A stretch of 64,000 nt of DNA. Origin: Impatiens glandulifera. Lineage: Eukaryota; Streptophyta; Magnoliopsida; Ericales; Balsaminaceae. Under the pieces are notes generated by a model. It was not told the DNA's origin. It worked only from the letters and a program-made list of their open reading frames with translations, and did not search any database. The translations under genes were made by a program, and so were the position numbers. The stretch spans positions 8,563,889 to 8,627,888 of the forward strand of contig NC_061864.1 of NCBI RefSeq assembly GCF_907164915.1, read 5' to 3'. Positions 52,484 through 62,639 of the stretch are shown piece after piece (within the stretch, counting starts at the first letter, position 1; each line of letters starts with the position of its first letter).

Positions 52484-55452
52484 GAACTTAAAAGGTACCT
52501 CCTGAAGGCAAAATAATTGGTGTACAAAAATACAATTCTAATGTTCTTATCAAAACAAATTTAAAATTTACCAATGGGTGGGCGTGCTGAAGATGACACC
52601 AACGTGATAACCAACTGCAAGAGCATGTACGCTCTAGCATTCAAAAATAAAGAAACATTCTATTACAGGAAAACATTAAGGGAGTAAATCTACAGGGATC
52701 ATCAAGAATGCATCTTCACCCCTCAAAATACCTTAGAATATAAGACAAGGGAAAATGACTTTTCAATAACCAGTAAGAACTTACAGGTGCTTTTGCAGGC
52801 TAGAATATGGAAAGCTTTCTAAGAAGAAAGTTCCTACAACGTCAACAGGGAAAACTTATAGTTGTACCCTTACAAGCTAAAATGTCAAAATTATGCAATG
52901 AGGAAGTCTTTATTATCAATAGAAATTCTACTAGACAAACACAAAATGATCCAATTTTTCTTTATAAAATATGATAAACGAATACAAAAGATTAGTGAGA
53001 CTACCCAAATAATGACCTAATACTGCAAGGTGAGCAAAAATATCATGTACTCTCTCTAAGATTAAACATTTGGCAAGTTAAAGTGAAGATAATAGAGAGA
53101 GAGGTAGTTCAAACCAGGCAGGAAAAACTCCATTAAGCTCTCTTTATCTGTACAAAATAGAAGAGGGAAAATCCAAATTTTGAGAGATCATGAAAATGGA
53201 TCCAAAATATCATGAAAATTTAGTCACTTAAATAATTTTGAAGAAGCACTGTGATCTATCTGATAGATAAAACCCTGATTAAAAGGTTCAATTTTCACAA
53301 GCCAAGATGATCATCGTAAAATGAAGAAATTACACGAGATAGAGGTTTAACTGGCGGAGCAAAGAGACAACATGTCATTAAAATCATCTAGAAAGGAAAA
53401 TTAAATTGTATGTAGTAAATTAAATTGGGAACATAAGTATATGAATATTGTAAAGGCTGAAATTGGGAAGATATCAAAAGACTAGTAGCCAATATTTATC
53501 TCAGGTTCTCCATCATCCAAGGACAGAATACAGGAGAACAACAAAATTAGTACCACCAAGAAAACACTATTTATATCGACTAATCTTGATGAAATAACAC
53601 AAAAGAAGGCTCTATTTGAAGACCAGGGCAACCGAGAACAGATAATTTGTTTAGACATATAGAGATAGCATCCGCCAGCCTAAAAACACGAGAGCAAATT
53701 ATATTACACCATAAATTAATGATGATATAACACAAAATGTGAATTTTGAAGGACTATTTGAAGACGGTAATCAAACCGAATAATTTGATTGAAAGATTGT
53801 TAGATCCACTCATGGAGTTCATATCATTCAGCAATCCTAAAATCACAAGTGAAAAAATATATTTTACATGATAGACTAATTTGTGGGGAAATAACACAAA
53901 AAATGAGCTCAATGACTATTTGAAGATCAGGAAAACAAAACCGGATAACTTCAGTTGAAGGAGAATGCATCTGCCATCCTAGCAAACACAATGAGAAAAT
54001 TATATTTTACAATATAATGGAAGTAAGTTAACACAAAAGATTAACTCAAGAATGATTGTATTTGAAGATCACAACCACCAAAACTGTCTTGGAACTGCAA
54101 AAGGCATATCTTCACTCGAGAATCCAACAAAATATACATCCTACCAAGGCAAATAAGAACACATCATCACCTACCTTATGAAGTATTAATCTTAATCATA
54201 ACACGAAGACAAAAATATCAATGGGGAATAAATTAAGACACCCCATAACCAGAAGTCAGAAGATAGTTCATACTTTCATCCATCCATTAGCCAAATAGAT
54301 TGTCCAGACAGAGTTGAATATTTACCACTCCACAATCCAAAGAAAAAATTATCCTATCAAGGTCAATAAGAACACATCATATCTTAGCTATTACCATAAT
54401 CAATACACAAACAAATATATCAAGGGTGAATAAATCCAAAGACATCCATAACCACAAGCCTGTTTTTATTTCCATCTGCCCATCAGCCCAATTGAGTATC
54501 TAGCCAGGCTTGACATTGACCACTCCACGATCCAAGGAAAAATTAATCCTACGCCAATAAGAACACAATCACTGCTTACCTATAAACTTTCCTAATCATA
54601 ATCAAATTACTAAGTGAACAAATTGAAAGATAGACGGATAAGCCTGTTCTTTTTATATCCAGTAGTTTATCCATAGAGTTTCCAGGATTGAACCGTACTC
54701 CCACTCCTCCGTTATATAACAGCAAGGCAACCTAAGGCAAATAAGAACAAGTCATCTCCTACCTATAACCCTAATCATGATTTAATACCACAAAATAGGA
54801 GAAAATAAATTTGGATACTGCCATAACCAAAGGCCTGCTTTTTCCAAATTGCCCTTCATGCCAACATAAAACTCAACCTTCCAAGACAACCAAAACAAGA
54901 TTACCCTCTTCCTGTTAGTTAATCCTAATATAAAAAACCGACATCCGGAAGGAAATGATTGAAAATCAACAAATGGAAAGACCTAGGGAAAATAGTTAGA
55001 ACGACGGGTGGACTGAAAACAGTATCGGGAATAGAGGGTTTAATTGTATCTACGATCCTTGATCCAGAGATAGAACCGACCTGACAATAGTTCCAGTAAA
55101 AACACGTCATCTTTTCGCTAAAAGCTAACCCTGGTAATAAAGAAAGAAATCCTCGTAACCATAATAAGAGGTTGGTGTGATAACAATCTTATCGATAAAA
55201 TTCAGGCCTGTCAGATCAGAAATCTTCCTCTAGAATAATTAACAATCTGCAGCAACTTCTGGGAAGAAAATGCTGACGCAAGAAAATATCACAAATATTT
55301 AACTTTTCTGAAAAAACCAGGCCTGTCATATCAGAACACTCCTTCGCCGGAGAAATCAACAATCTCCAGCCAATTAAAGGGAAGAAAAGGTCGACCACAG
55401 AAATAGATCATAGATACTAGATACTAGTCGATGAATCAATTAGAAATAAGAT
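52484..55452. repeat. Large repeat unit, copy B (2.97 kb)
   Basis: This is the most complete copy, with the same anchor order as copy A. The short minus-strand frame at 54925-55110 has a relative at 51897-52199 in copy A. Both are shadows of the repeat: they are interrupted differently and have no family motif. Confidence 0.85.
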
Positions 55453-56190
55453 CGGCCTACGCCAGAGAGAAGAAATTCCTACATCCACGTGAGAGAGAAG
55501 AATTTCACTAAATATAAGAGAAACAGTTGGCCTTCATGGTAGAAGCAAAACTCAATACCACTAATAACACAAAGGAAAAGGAATAGCTAGCAAAATAGCA
55601 GGGAATAACTTACATGTATACCTTGCAGGATATAACATCATAATTCTCCTAAGAGAGGAAGTCCCTACCTACAAAGTCAATAGCGTGAAAGAACTTACAG
55701 GCATCCTAGTGAATGTTATGTTGTACGGAAGAACAACCGAGATGTAGATGACTCCATCCATGATAACCAACATTAAAGGCATCTACCAAGTTGTCCAAAA
55801 TTGAGAAACGCAACTTACAAAGTCAATAGCGTGAAAGAACTTACATGCAACCTAGTGAATGTTATGTTGTGCAGAAGAACCACCGAGATGTAGATGACCC
55901 ATTCCATGATAACCAACATTAAAGGCATCTACCAAGTTGTCCAAAAATTGAGAAACGCTAGACAAAGATAAAAGGGACAGTAACTAGCTCCAAAGCAGTG
56001 AAGGAACATAGACTCAATGAACATGAAAAAACTTACTACACCAGGTTGTAAGAGTATCAAAGTCAACAACAGAGGCAACATTAACAAAGTTATCCAATGC
56101 TATATTATGAAAGTTGGTTCTCTGTAGAGTAAATATAAGAGAAACTTTAAATCAGTAAGAGGCCAACAACAACTCCAAAATAAACCAATC
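55453..56190. repeat. Duplicated module, right copy (pairs with 48720-49290 and with 46.6 kb)
   Basis: It starts with CCTACATCCACG and ATTTCACTAAATATAAGAGA, shared with 46600-46660 and 62990-63040, then follows the order of 48720-49290. The hairpin motif is present twice, at 55741 and 55886. Confidence 0.8.
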
Positions 56191-56194
56191 CTAC

Positions 56195-58055
56195 ATATCA
56201 GTTTACCATAAATTAATGATGAAATAACACAAAATGTGAACTTTTAAGGACTCTATTTGAAGACGGTAATCAACCCGAATAATTTGATTGAAAGATTGTT
56301 AGATCCACTCATAGAGTTCGCATCATTCAGCAATCCTAAAATCACAAGTGAAAAAATATATTTTACATGATAGACGGACTAATTTGTGGGGAAATAACAC
56401 AAAAAATGAACTCAGTGACTATTTGAAGATCAGGAAAACAAAACCGGATAACTTCAATTGAAGGAGAGGAGAACGCATCTGTCATCCTAACAAACACAAT
56501 GAGAAAATTATATTTTACAATATAATGATGGATGTAAGTTAACACAAAAGATGAACTCAAGAATGAATGTACTTGAAGATCACAACAACCAAAACTGACT
56601 GGAACTGCAAAAGGCATATCTTCACTCGAGAATCCAACAAAATATACATCCTACCAAGGCAAATAAGAACACATCATCACCTAACTTAAGAAGTATTATT
56701 CTTAGTCATACAACATAAACAACTATATCAATGGGGAATAAATTAAAAGACACTCCATAACCAGAATTCAGAAGATAGTTTATATTTTCATCCATCCATC
56801 CATTAGCAAAATAGATTGTCCAGAGACAGGTTGAATATTCACCACTCCACGATCCAAAGAAAAGAAAAAATCATCCTATCAAGGTCAATAAGAACACATC
56901 ATATCTTTAACACAAAGAAATATATCAAGGGTGAATAAATCTAAAGACATCCATAATAACCAGAAGCCTGTTTTTAATTCCATCCCCGTCCATCAGCCCA
57001 ATTGAACATCTAGCTAGCCAGGCTTGAACATTGACCACTCCAAGATCCAAGGAAAAATTAATCCTACGTCAATAAGAACACAACCACCGCTTACCTATAA
57101 ACTTTCCTAATCATAATAAAATTACTAAGTGAACAAATTCAAAGTTTAGACGGATAAGCCTGTTCTTTTTATATCCAGATGTTCATCCATAGAGTGTCCA
57201 GGATTGAATAGTAGTCCCACTCCTCCGCTATATAACAGAAAGGCAACCTAAGTCAAATAAGAAGAACAAGTCATCTCCTACCTATAATAACCCTAATCAT
57301 AATTTAATATCACAAAATAGGAATTTGAATACTGTCATAACCAGAGGCCTGCTTTTTCCAAATTGTCCATCATCCCAACATAAAAGTCAACCTTCCAACC
57401 AAAACAAAATTATCCTCCTCCTCCTCCTGTTTGTTAACCCTAATAATATAAAAAATAACATATAAACTAAAAGTCCACCGTCGTAACAACAAGAATCAAG
57501 AATTTATGTCCAAGTTTTTCACCACCAACAAGCAAATTATTCCGAATCCCTTATTGGTAAATCGTGATTGATTCGGAAGGAAATAATTGAAAACCGCCAG
57601 CCATATGGAAAGACCTAGGGTAAATAGTTAGGTTAGAGGTATCTGGAATATAGAATATAAAATTGATCCAGGGATAGAACCACCGACGAACAACGACCTG
57701 TCAATAATAGTTCTCCTTAAAAGCTAGCTAACCTCTCGGGGTAACAAGCAAAGAAATAAATCCGCATAACCAAGAGTTGATAGAAAGACGTTGGTGATGA
57801 CAATCAATCAATCAATCAAATTCAGGCCTGTCAGTCAGATCTCCTAGGAATCTTCCTCTAAAATAATTGCAGCAGCAGCAACTTCTGGGAAGAAACGCAA
57901 GAAACAAACGGATCACATATACTAAACTTATTGAAAAAACAAGACCTGTCGTCTCAGATCAGAACTCCTTCCGCCAGAGTAATCAACAATCTGCAGCCAG
58001 ATCAGAATAATTGATCGATTATGAATCAACTAGAAATAAGATAGGCAGAGAAAAG
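56195..58055. repeat. Large repeat unit, copy C (1.86 kb, left-truncated)
   Basis: Similarity to copy B begins at the sequence corresponding to about 53705 (CCATAAATTAATGATG) and continues in order to AGAAATAAGAT. The first 1.2 kb of the unit is missing and is replaced by the module at 55453-56190. The right edge is directly next to the minus-strand TATA box. Confidence 0.85.
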
Positions 58056-58160
58056 AAGATTAATTGAGGAAGAAGGAAACAAAAGCTTGATTGAGGAAGG
58101 AAGGCAGCGTTGGCTATACGCAAGAATGAAGCACAAATTGTTTCAAAGGGAAACCGCGTG

Positions 58161-58168
58161 TATTTATA
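58161..58168 (-). promoter_or_regulatory. TATA box facing into the repeat array
   Basis: The minus strand reads TATAAATA in the context CCTGTATTATAAATACACGC. About 30 bp downstream begins a pyrimidine-rich leader (CTGCCTTCCTTCCTC and similar), like a plant transcription start. It sits exactly where the repeated array gives way to plain AT-rich DNA. Confidence 0.5.
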
Positions 58169-58174
58169 ATACAG

Positions 58175-58890
58175 GGTTCGAGAGATAGCCTGCCAATATT
58201 GAAAGCTATACTTTTGATCGGACGGCTATAATATTTTATTTATATAATAATAAGTCGGTTCAAAGCTTAGGATCAACGCGTTATTATATATTTTTAATTA
58301 AAATAAATAAAATCCTTATCAAGTTAATAAATATAAAAATTAATTAGTGTACATTAGATTAGAAATAAAAATAAAAAAAAATTAATAAATATATAATTGA
58401 TTTTTTTTCTAATAAAATTAAATTGTCGTGTGGCATATTATACTTGAAAAAAAATTAAGTTACAAATTCTTTTTTTTTTATATAAACCAGTTTTCTTCAT
58501 TAATAAAAAATAATTTACAAAAATATAAGATTTATAATATATATTTATCAAGGCGGTTTTAAATAACAAAAAAAAAAATTAAACATTATTTCCTCTAATT
58601 CATAAAATCACTTAATTCATTAACTAAAATAACCTAATATTTTAAATTATTATTTTTATTTTTATTTATATATTAATATCTTTTAACTTTTTTACCAAAA
58701 AAAACATCATTATTTCCTCAAAATCATCACTAATCAACATTTTTTTCTCTATTTAAGTTATTTAAATAACTTCTAGTAAACAATACCTATAAGCTAACAA
58801 AATGTTAAAATACTAATATCTATCAAATTCAAAATTTTAAGAGTTTATATCAATTTGACTAAATTGTTTAGTGGGGATTTTAATGAAAAA
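58175..58890. other. AT-rich DNA upstream of the putative minus-strand unit
   Basis: No gene, repeat or clear element was seen. Confidence 0.5.
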
Positions 58891-58892
58891 AA

Positions 58893-59157
58893 AAGATGTT
58901 CATCGTTCCCATAATTCCACCATGAGCAAAATATACTAAAGTGATTAATACTTTCTCTTCAATTGAAATTTTACGTCCACCAACTAATTTGTAATGTGTT
59001 ACACAACGATTTATCAATCGTCTAACACATTCACAATTTGAACTTGTTCATTCAATAAATAACGTTCCGCAAATATTGTAAAGCAAATTGCAACCAAATA
59101 ATTTACAAAATCATCATCAGATAAAGTACTCGTGTCAATTTCATCTAAATTGTTCAT
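58893..59157 (-). pseudogene. Transposase-like remnant, possibly Harbinger/HARBI1 type
   Basis: On the minus strand, 59157-59014 reads 47 codons starting MNNLDEIDTSTLSDDDFVNY. After a frame change, a second stretch RRLINRCVTHYKLVGGRK, then SIEEKVLITLVYFAHGG, continues to about 58893. The layout (acidic start, RR..INR..., then a hydrophobic L..L.YFA.G helix) resembles the N-terminal part of plant HARBI1-like nucleases. The resemblance is by eye and could be wrong. It lies next to a PIF-like element at 59247. Confidence 0.3.
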
Positions 59158-59246
59158 TCTTTCTAATTTTGTAAAACAATTCAGAAATACTAATAATTGA
59201 GAAGAAGACCTGAAAAAATAAACTCAAGAAAGAAGAGAGAGATGTG

Positions 59247-60549
59247 TTAGAGCATGGCTATCCATGACCCAAAAATGAGTCATGATTAGGGGTGTTCATC
59301 GGTTTGGTTTTCCGGTTATTTGAGTTTTTGGTTCGGGTTCTTCAAATTTTTATTTTTTTAAGCAAATTCGAAAACCGAACCAATTTGAATAAATTCGAAT
59401 TCGGTGAATTCGAATTCGGTCGGATATTCGGTTTAGACCAAATATAGAACATCACCTACCCATAAGATAATTTTTTTTTAAATAGTTAACAAAATAAATA
59501 AGTTGTTAAAGATCTTATCTACTTAAATTATAAAAAAAAATATAAATCACGCAAACTTAGCTTAGTGAGTAACGCTAATATATATTCGACAATTAAACGA
59601 CAAAAAGTAAAATAGTGTCAACGACGATAATATATGGCGGTTGAGAGGTATGGAGAACTAGAGAAAGGGAAAAATGAATTAGGGATTATGGATTTAATGT
59701 AGGGATCTAATAGGAGACCCATGATAATTTAATAATATATAATATGTAATAAGTTATATAATATATAATAAAAATGAATTCGATTTTCGGTTTGGTTTTT
59801 GAGTTGAAACCTAAACTCGAAAACCAAACCGAAAACCGTATTTGAATTCGAATCGGTTCAAAATTCGATTCGAAAACTGAAAATGTAATTCAAATTCGGT
59901 CGAATATTCGGTTCAGACCAAATATTGAACACCCCTAGTCATGATGTCGATTGTCGTTGATTGTGTGGGTTTATCATGACAAATTGGTTGGTCATTCAAT
60001 GACGAAAACCATAATCAGTTCATTGCGTCTTGCTTTTTTGTCAAATTTTGACAAAAATCACAACCAAACTCATCCAATAAAATGTGGTCATTTGTCAGAC
60101 TCTTATTGGTTGCCCAGATTTTTTTATCTCTTATCTTTAAAACTCAATTTTAACATTATTTATAATTTTAAAAAATAAATAAAATATACCAAAATTCATA
60201 ATTTTTCGAGATCTATAAATAGATACCACTCTTACTATATTTCGGAGCACCAAAAAAATAATCATTTTCTTTATTTCTTACTAATTATTTCCTTTATTTG
60301 TAATTATCTATAATTAATACTAAATTATTATGGATAACTACAACAATAATCCAAACACTTCTATTGACCCATTTAAAAATTATTTATTATTTTTTAAATT
60401 TTAAAATAAAAATAATATTTTTAATTCATGATCAATTTTTTTTTTTTGTCATGAATAAGAACTATGACTAAAATGTTGGTCATAAAGCTCTTTTCATGAT
60501 CATGACTATGATCATAACAAAAAATTGATTATTAATAGAGATGCTCTAA
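59247..60549. mobile_element. PIF/Harbinger-like MITE carrying a nested hAT element
   Basis: The ends are GAGCAT...ATGCTC, flanked by TTA on the left (59247-59249) and TAA on the right (60547-60549), an imperfect 3-bp target duplication. TCATGAT-type words are repeated near both ends. The hAT element at 59287-59937 sits 38 bp inside the left end. Without it the MITE is about 640 bp and non-coding. Confidence 0.55.
59287..59937. mobile_element. hAT-superfamily non-autonomous element with perfect 8-bp TSD
   Basis: Perfect 12-bp terminal inverted repeats TAGGGGTGTTCA / TGAACACCCCTA are flanked by GTCATGAT on both sides (59279-59286 and 59938-59945). Both ends hold dense GAATTCGAA and AAACCGAA words. 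The left part also contains a mirror copy of the end (GGATATTCGGTTTAGACC before 59460), so the element looks like a partial internal duplication of its own terminus. No transposase is encoded. Confidence 0.9.
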
Positions 60550-60650
60550 TAATTTGTGTAAAGGAAATATGGCCATTAAAGATGGACAGATTTATGTTCT
60601 TTATAGGGTAAAATTCAATTATTGTTTTTATTTTGTCCGTCAGATAAATA

Positions 60651-60868
60651 ATGTATGTACTTATTGTTATTTTGTTTGTCCATTGGATAAAATTTTAAAT
60701 GTACATATTATCTCAATTATTATGTACCTTTGGTCTATAAGATAAAAATGTATGTACTTATTGTTGTTTGTCTATTGGATAAAATTTTAAATGTACATAT
60801 TATCTCAATTATTATGTACCTTTGGTCCATAAGATAAAAATGTATGTACTTATTGTTGTTTGTCCATG
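60651..60868. repeat. ~95-bp tandem repeat, two and a fraction copies
   Basis: ATGTATGTACTTATTGTT begins units at 60651, 60748 and 60840; the last is cut short. Shared interior words are GGATAAAATTTTAAATGTAC and CAATTATTATGTACCTTTGG. Confidence 0.95.
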
Positions 60869-60879
60869 AAAACCATAAT

Positions 60880-61771
60880 TTTTGTGATTTTGGATTATTG
60901 CCAAAAAAAAAATATATTTTAAAGTTCAAATTTGATCTATTTTGTGAGAGTTGTGTGATCGAGTGAGTAAAAAGCAATAACATTCAAAAGTTTTGAGAAA
61001 TAGATAGTTAAAGGACGATTAAATTATTTTTAGAAAGGATTAATGAGGCTTATCATTTAAAGAAAGATGGTTAATGATATACGTGTTTGTGAAAAAAAAA
61101 TCATCCAATAGGATAGGGGCATAGAGGCATGAGGAAAAAGTATAAAGTAATTTTTACAAGGTGACAAATTTTGCGTTCAACAACACCATTTTGTATGAGG
61201 GCATTATAGATATTATTAAATGTCGTGAGGTTGAAATTAAGATTTAAGACTCATATATTTGACTATCCAATTAAATTGTAGAATTTTGATAAATATGTTG
61301 AATTGATTTTCAACACATATCTTAAATCTAATAAAAGGTAGTAAGTAAGACATTGGATTATTGATAGATATGATATATTAGGGTTGCAAATAAATCAACT
61401 TGTTCGTCAGCCACTCGGTCAAAGTTCGACTTGTGTTTAATTTGACCAAGTTTGAGTCGAACTCGATCTCATATAATACTTGATCGATGACTTGTCGAGC
61501 TTTTTCTAGCCTGATAATAAATAATATTTTTTAATATTAAAACCTAAAATTTAAAATAAATATTTTTTCTTGATAAATATTTTAAAACTTAATTTTAGTT
61601 CAAGATTTTCGAGTCGAGCTGAGCTTGTAGGTAAATAGTCGAGCTCGAGCTCAAATTTATAAACTCGTTCGAGCTCGAGCTTAATCTGGCTTGTGCTCGG
61701 CTTGACTCGTTTGTAGGCCTAAGAAATATTCAAGTGAAGTGATTATGCTCATCGATAAAATAGACAGAATA
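60880..61771 (-). pseudogene. Copia pol (integrase) remnant, interrupted by a MITE
   Basis: From high to low coordinates, YSVYFIDEHNHFT*IF (61771-61722) matches the copia integrase F.DD.SRFTW motif with Trp changed to a stop. A 343-bp MITE follows, then VENQFNIFIKILQF (about 61313), QNGVVERK (61193-61170) and, after a frame change, HASMPLSYW (about 61115). The linker SHNSHKI...TLKYIFF then runs to about 60885. The catalytic core is broken by several stops and frameshifts. Confidence 0.8.
61379..61721. mobile_element. hAT-type MITE inserted in the copia integrase
   Basis: Ends TAGGGTTGCAAATAAATCAA and CTTGACTCGTTTGTAGGCCTA are imperfect inverted copies. The flanking octamers TGATATAT and AGAAATAT match at 6 of 8 positions. 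The interior is packed with TCGAGCTCGAGC-type words. Removing it lets the integrase frame continue from FT*IF into the next segment, supporting the boundaries. Confidence 0.65.
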
Positions 61772-62070
61772 TAAAAAATCGTTAGTAAAAAAAGAAGAGG
61801 AGCATGTCTCCAAACGTTATAATGTATTAACGTCATAATAAAAAATTAGATAAACTTTTAGAAAATTATTTATTTGATATCCATTAGAATTAAGGGCAAT
61901 CTATTGATAATTTAATTGTTGTACTATTATCACCCGAAGAGGAGACCAAACGCCGCGATCGTTAAAAGTTAGATGGTTTCGAAGGTCATCTCATCCAATA
62001 ACAAGATTAGCGGTTGAAGAGTTGAATGGAGTGATTAAAGGCGATTATCATGTGTAAAAATCATTCACTA

Positions 62071-62298
62071 GAGGTTTTCGATGATGATGAGGTCGGTGAG
62101 AGATTCGTATTCAGAATCGGGTCCTCCAAAACTAAAAGCATAAAGGATGAAATTTGGTTGATATGTGTTTTGCTGAGCATCGATGAGACTATCTATGATT
62201 GATTTTATTTTCTACAGATATTTGGCCATCGGGAGTGAGCCCTTCTTTACCGTCTCGAGCTAAAGACAAAGCTACATTAGACGAGCATAGAATTGAGA
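62071..62298 (-). pseudogene. Copia gag remnant
   Basis: A 76-codon continuous frame contains SQFYARLM*LCL*LETVKKG, then PMAKYL*KIKSIIDSLIDA, then FGGPDSEYESLTDLI, the recognisable order of the copia-type gag polypeptide. All three stops are TAG at positions where family members usually carry Gln (CAG). Confidence 0.8.
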
Positions 62299-62300
62299 GG

Positions 62301-62639
62301 CAAATGTGTATTCTAAATAGACCAAAAGGCTTTAGATATGGTACAAAATTCATCAATCACTTGGACTAGAATGGATCTTAAAAGGGTGAAGAAAATTATT
62401 AAATAATCATCTAATCTTGTTTCACCTAGACGGTAAAAACATAATTTGGAGTGAGGACATTAAATTCGTCAGCAACACGACTTTAAGAAAATTATCATGT
62501 GCAAAATTAGTTAAAAAGATTTGAGTTTTTTTTTAAATATTGTGATTAAGTTTAGTGGAGGTGTGATTGTAGAAAGAAGAATAGGATATGAATAGAAAGG
62601 ATGATGAGTAAGAAGTTGTTGGGTATTAAAAATATATTT
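62301..62639. other. Intergenic DNA next to the copia remnant
   Basis: This may include more decayed gag sequence towards 62480, but no motif is clear. No gene seen. Confidence 0.4.

Larger units (their letters stand above)
46560..58135 (-). ncRNA. Possible long minus-strand non-coding transcription unit made of repeats
   Basis: No protein family or long frame is found in 11.6 kb. The minus strand is T-rich with recurrent splice-like signals: acceptors of the TATTGCAG|GATGG type near 46.8 kb and donors CCT|GTAAGTTCT near 48.86, 49.89, 52.78 and 55.70 kb. A TATA box at 58161-58168 faces into the region, and the first roughly 200 bases after it contain no ATG. These are the marks of an intron-rich non-coding RNA or of a large non-coding retro- or DNA element. 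Transcription is inference only. Confidence 0.3.
60870..62300 (-). mobile_element. Decayed Ty1/copia retrotransposon fragment
   Basis: Gag, integrase and post-integrase linker remnants appear in the correct gag-to-pol order on the minus strand (see the two pseudogene entries). LTRs, primer-binding site and reverse transcriptase were not found; the fragment ends in the 60651-60868 tandem repeat. Many stops look like C-to-T changes, as expected for silenced, methylated retroelements. Confidence 0.8.

Noticed and set aside
49602..58055. CRISPR array or satellite DNA
   Set aside because: Repeats are kilobase-scale, diverged and hierarchical, without short identical direct repeats and unique spacers or a uniform monomer; the organism is a plant.
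46560..58135. Cluster of C/D-box snoRNAs in the array
   Set aside because: Words such as GTGATGATG occur on the minus strand, but I could not find a correctly spaced CTGA D box or pairing ends in any repeat copy.
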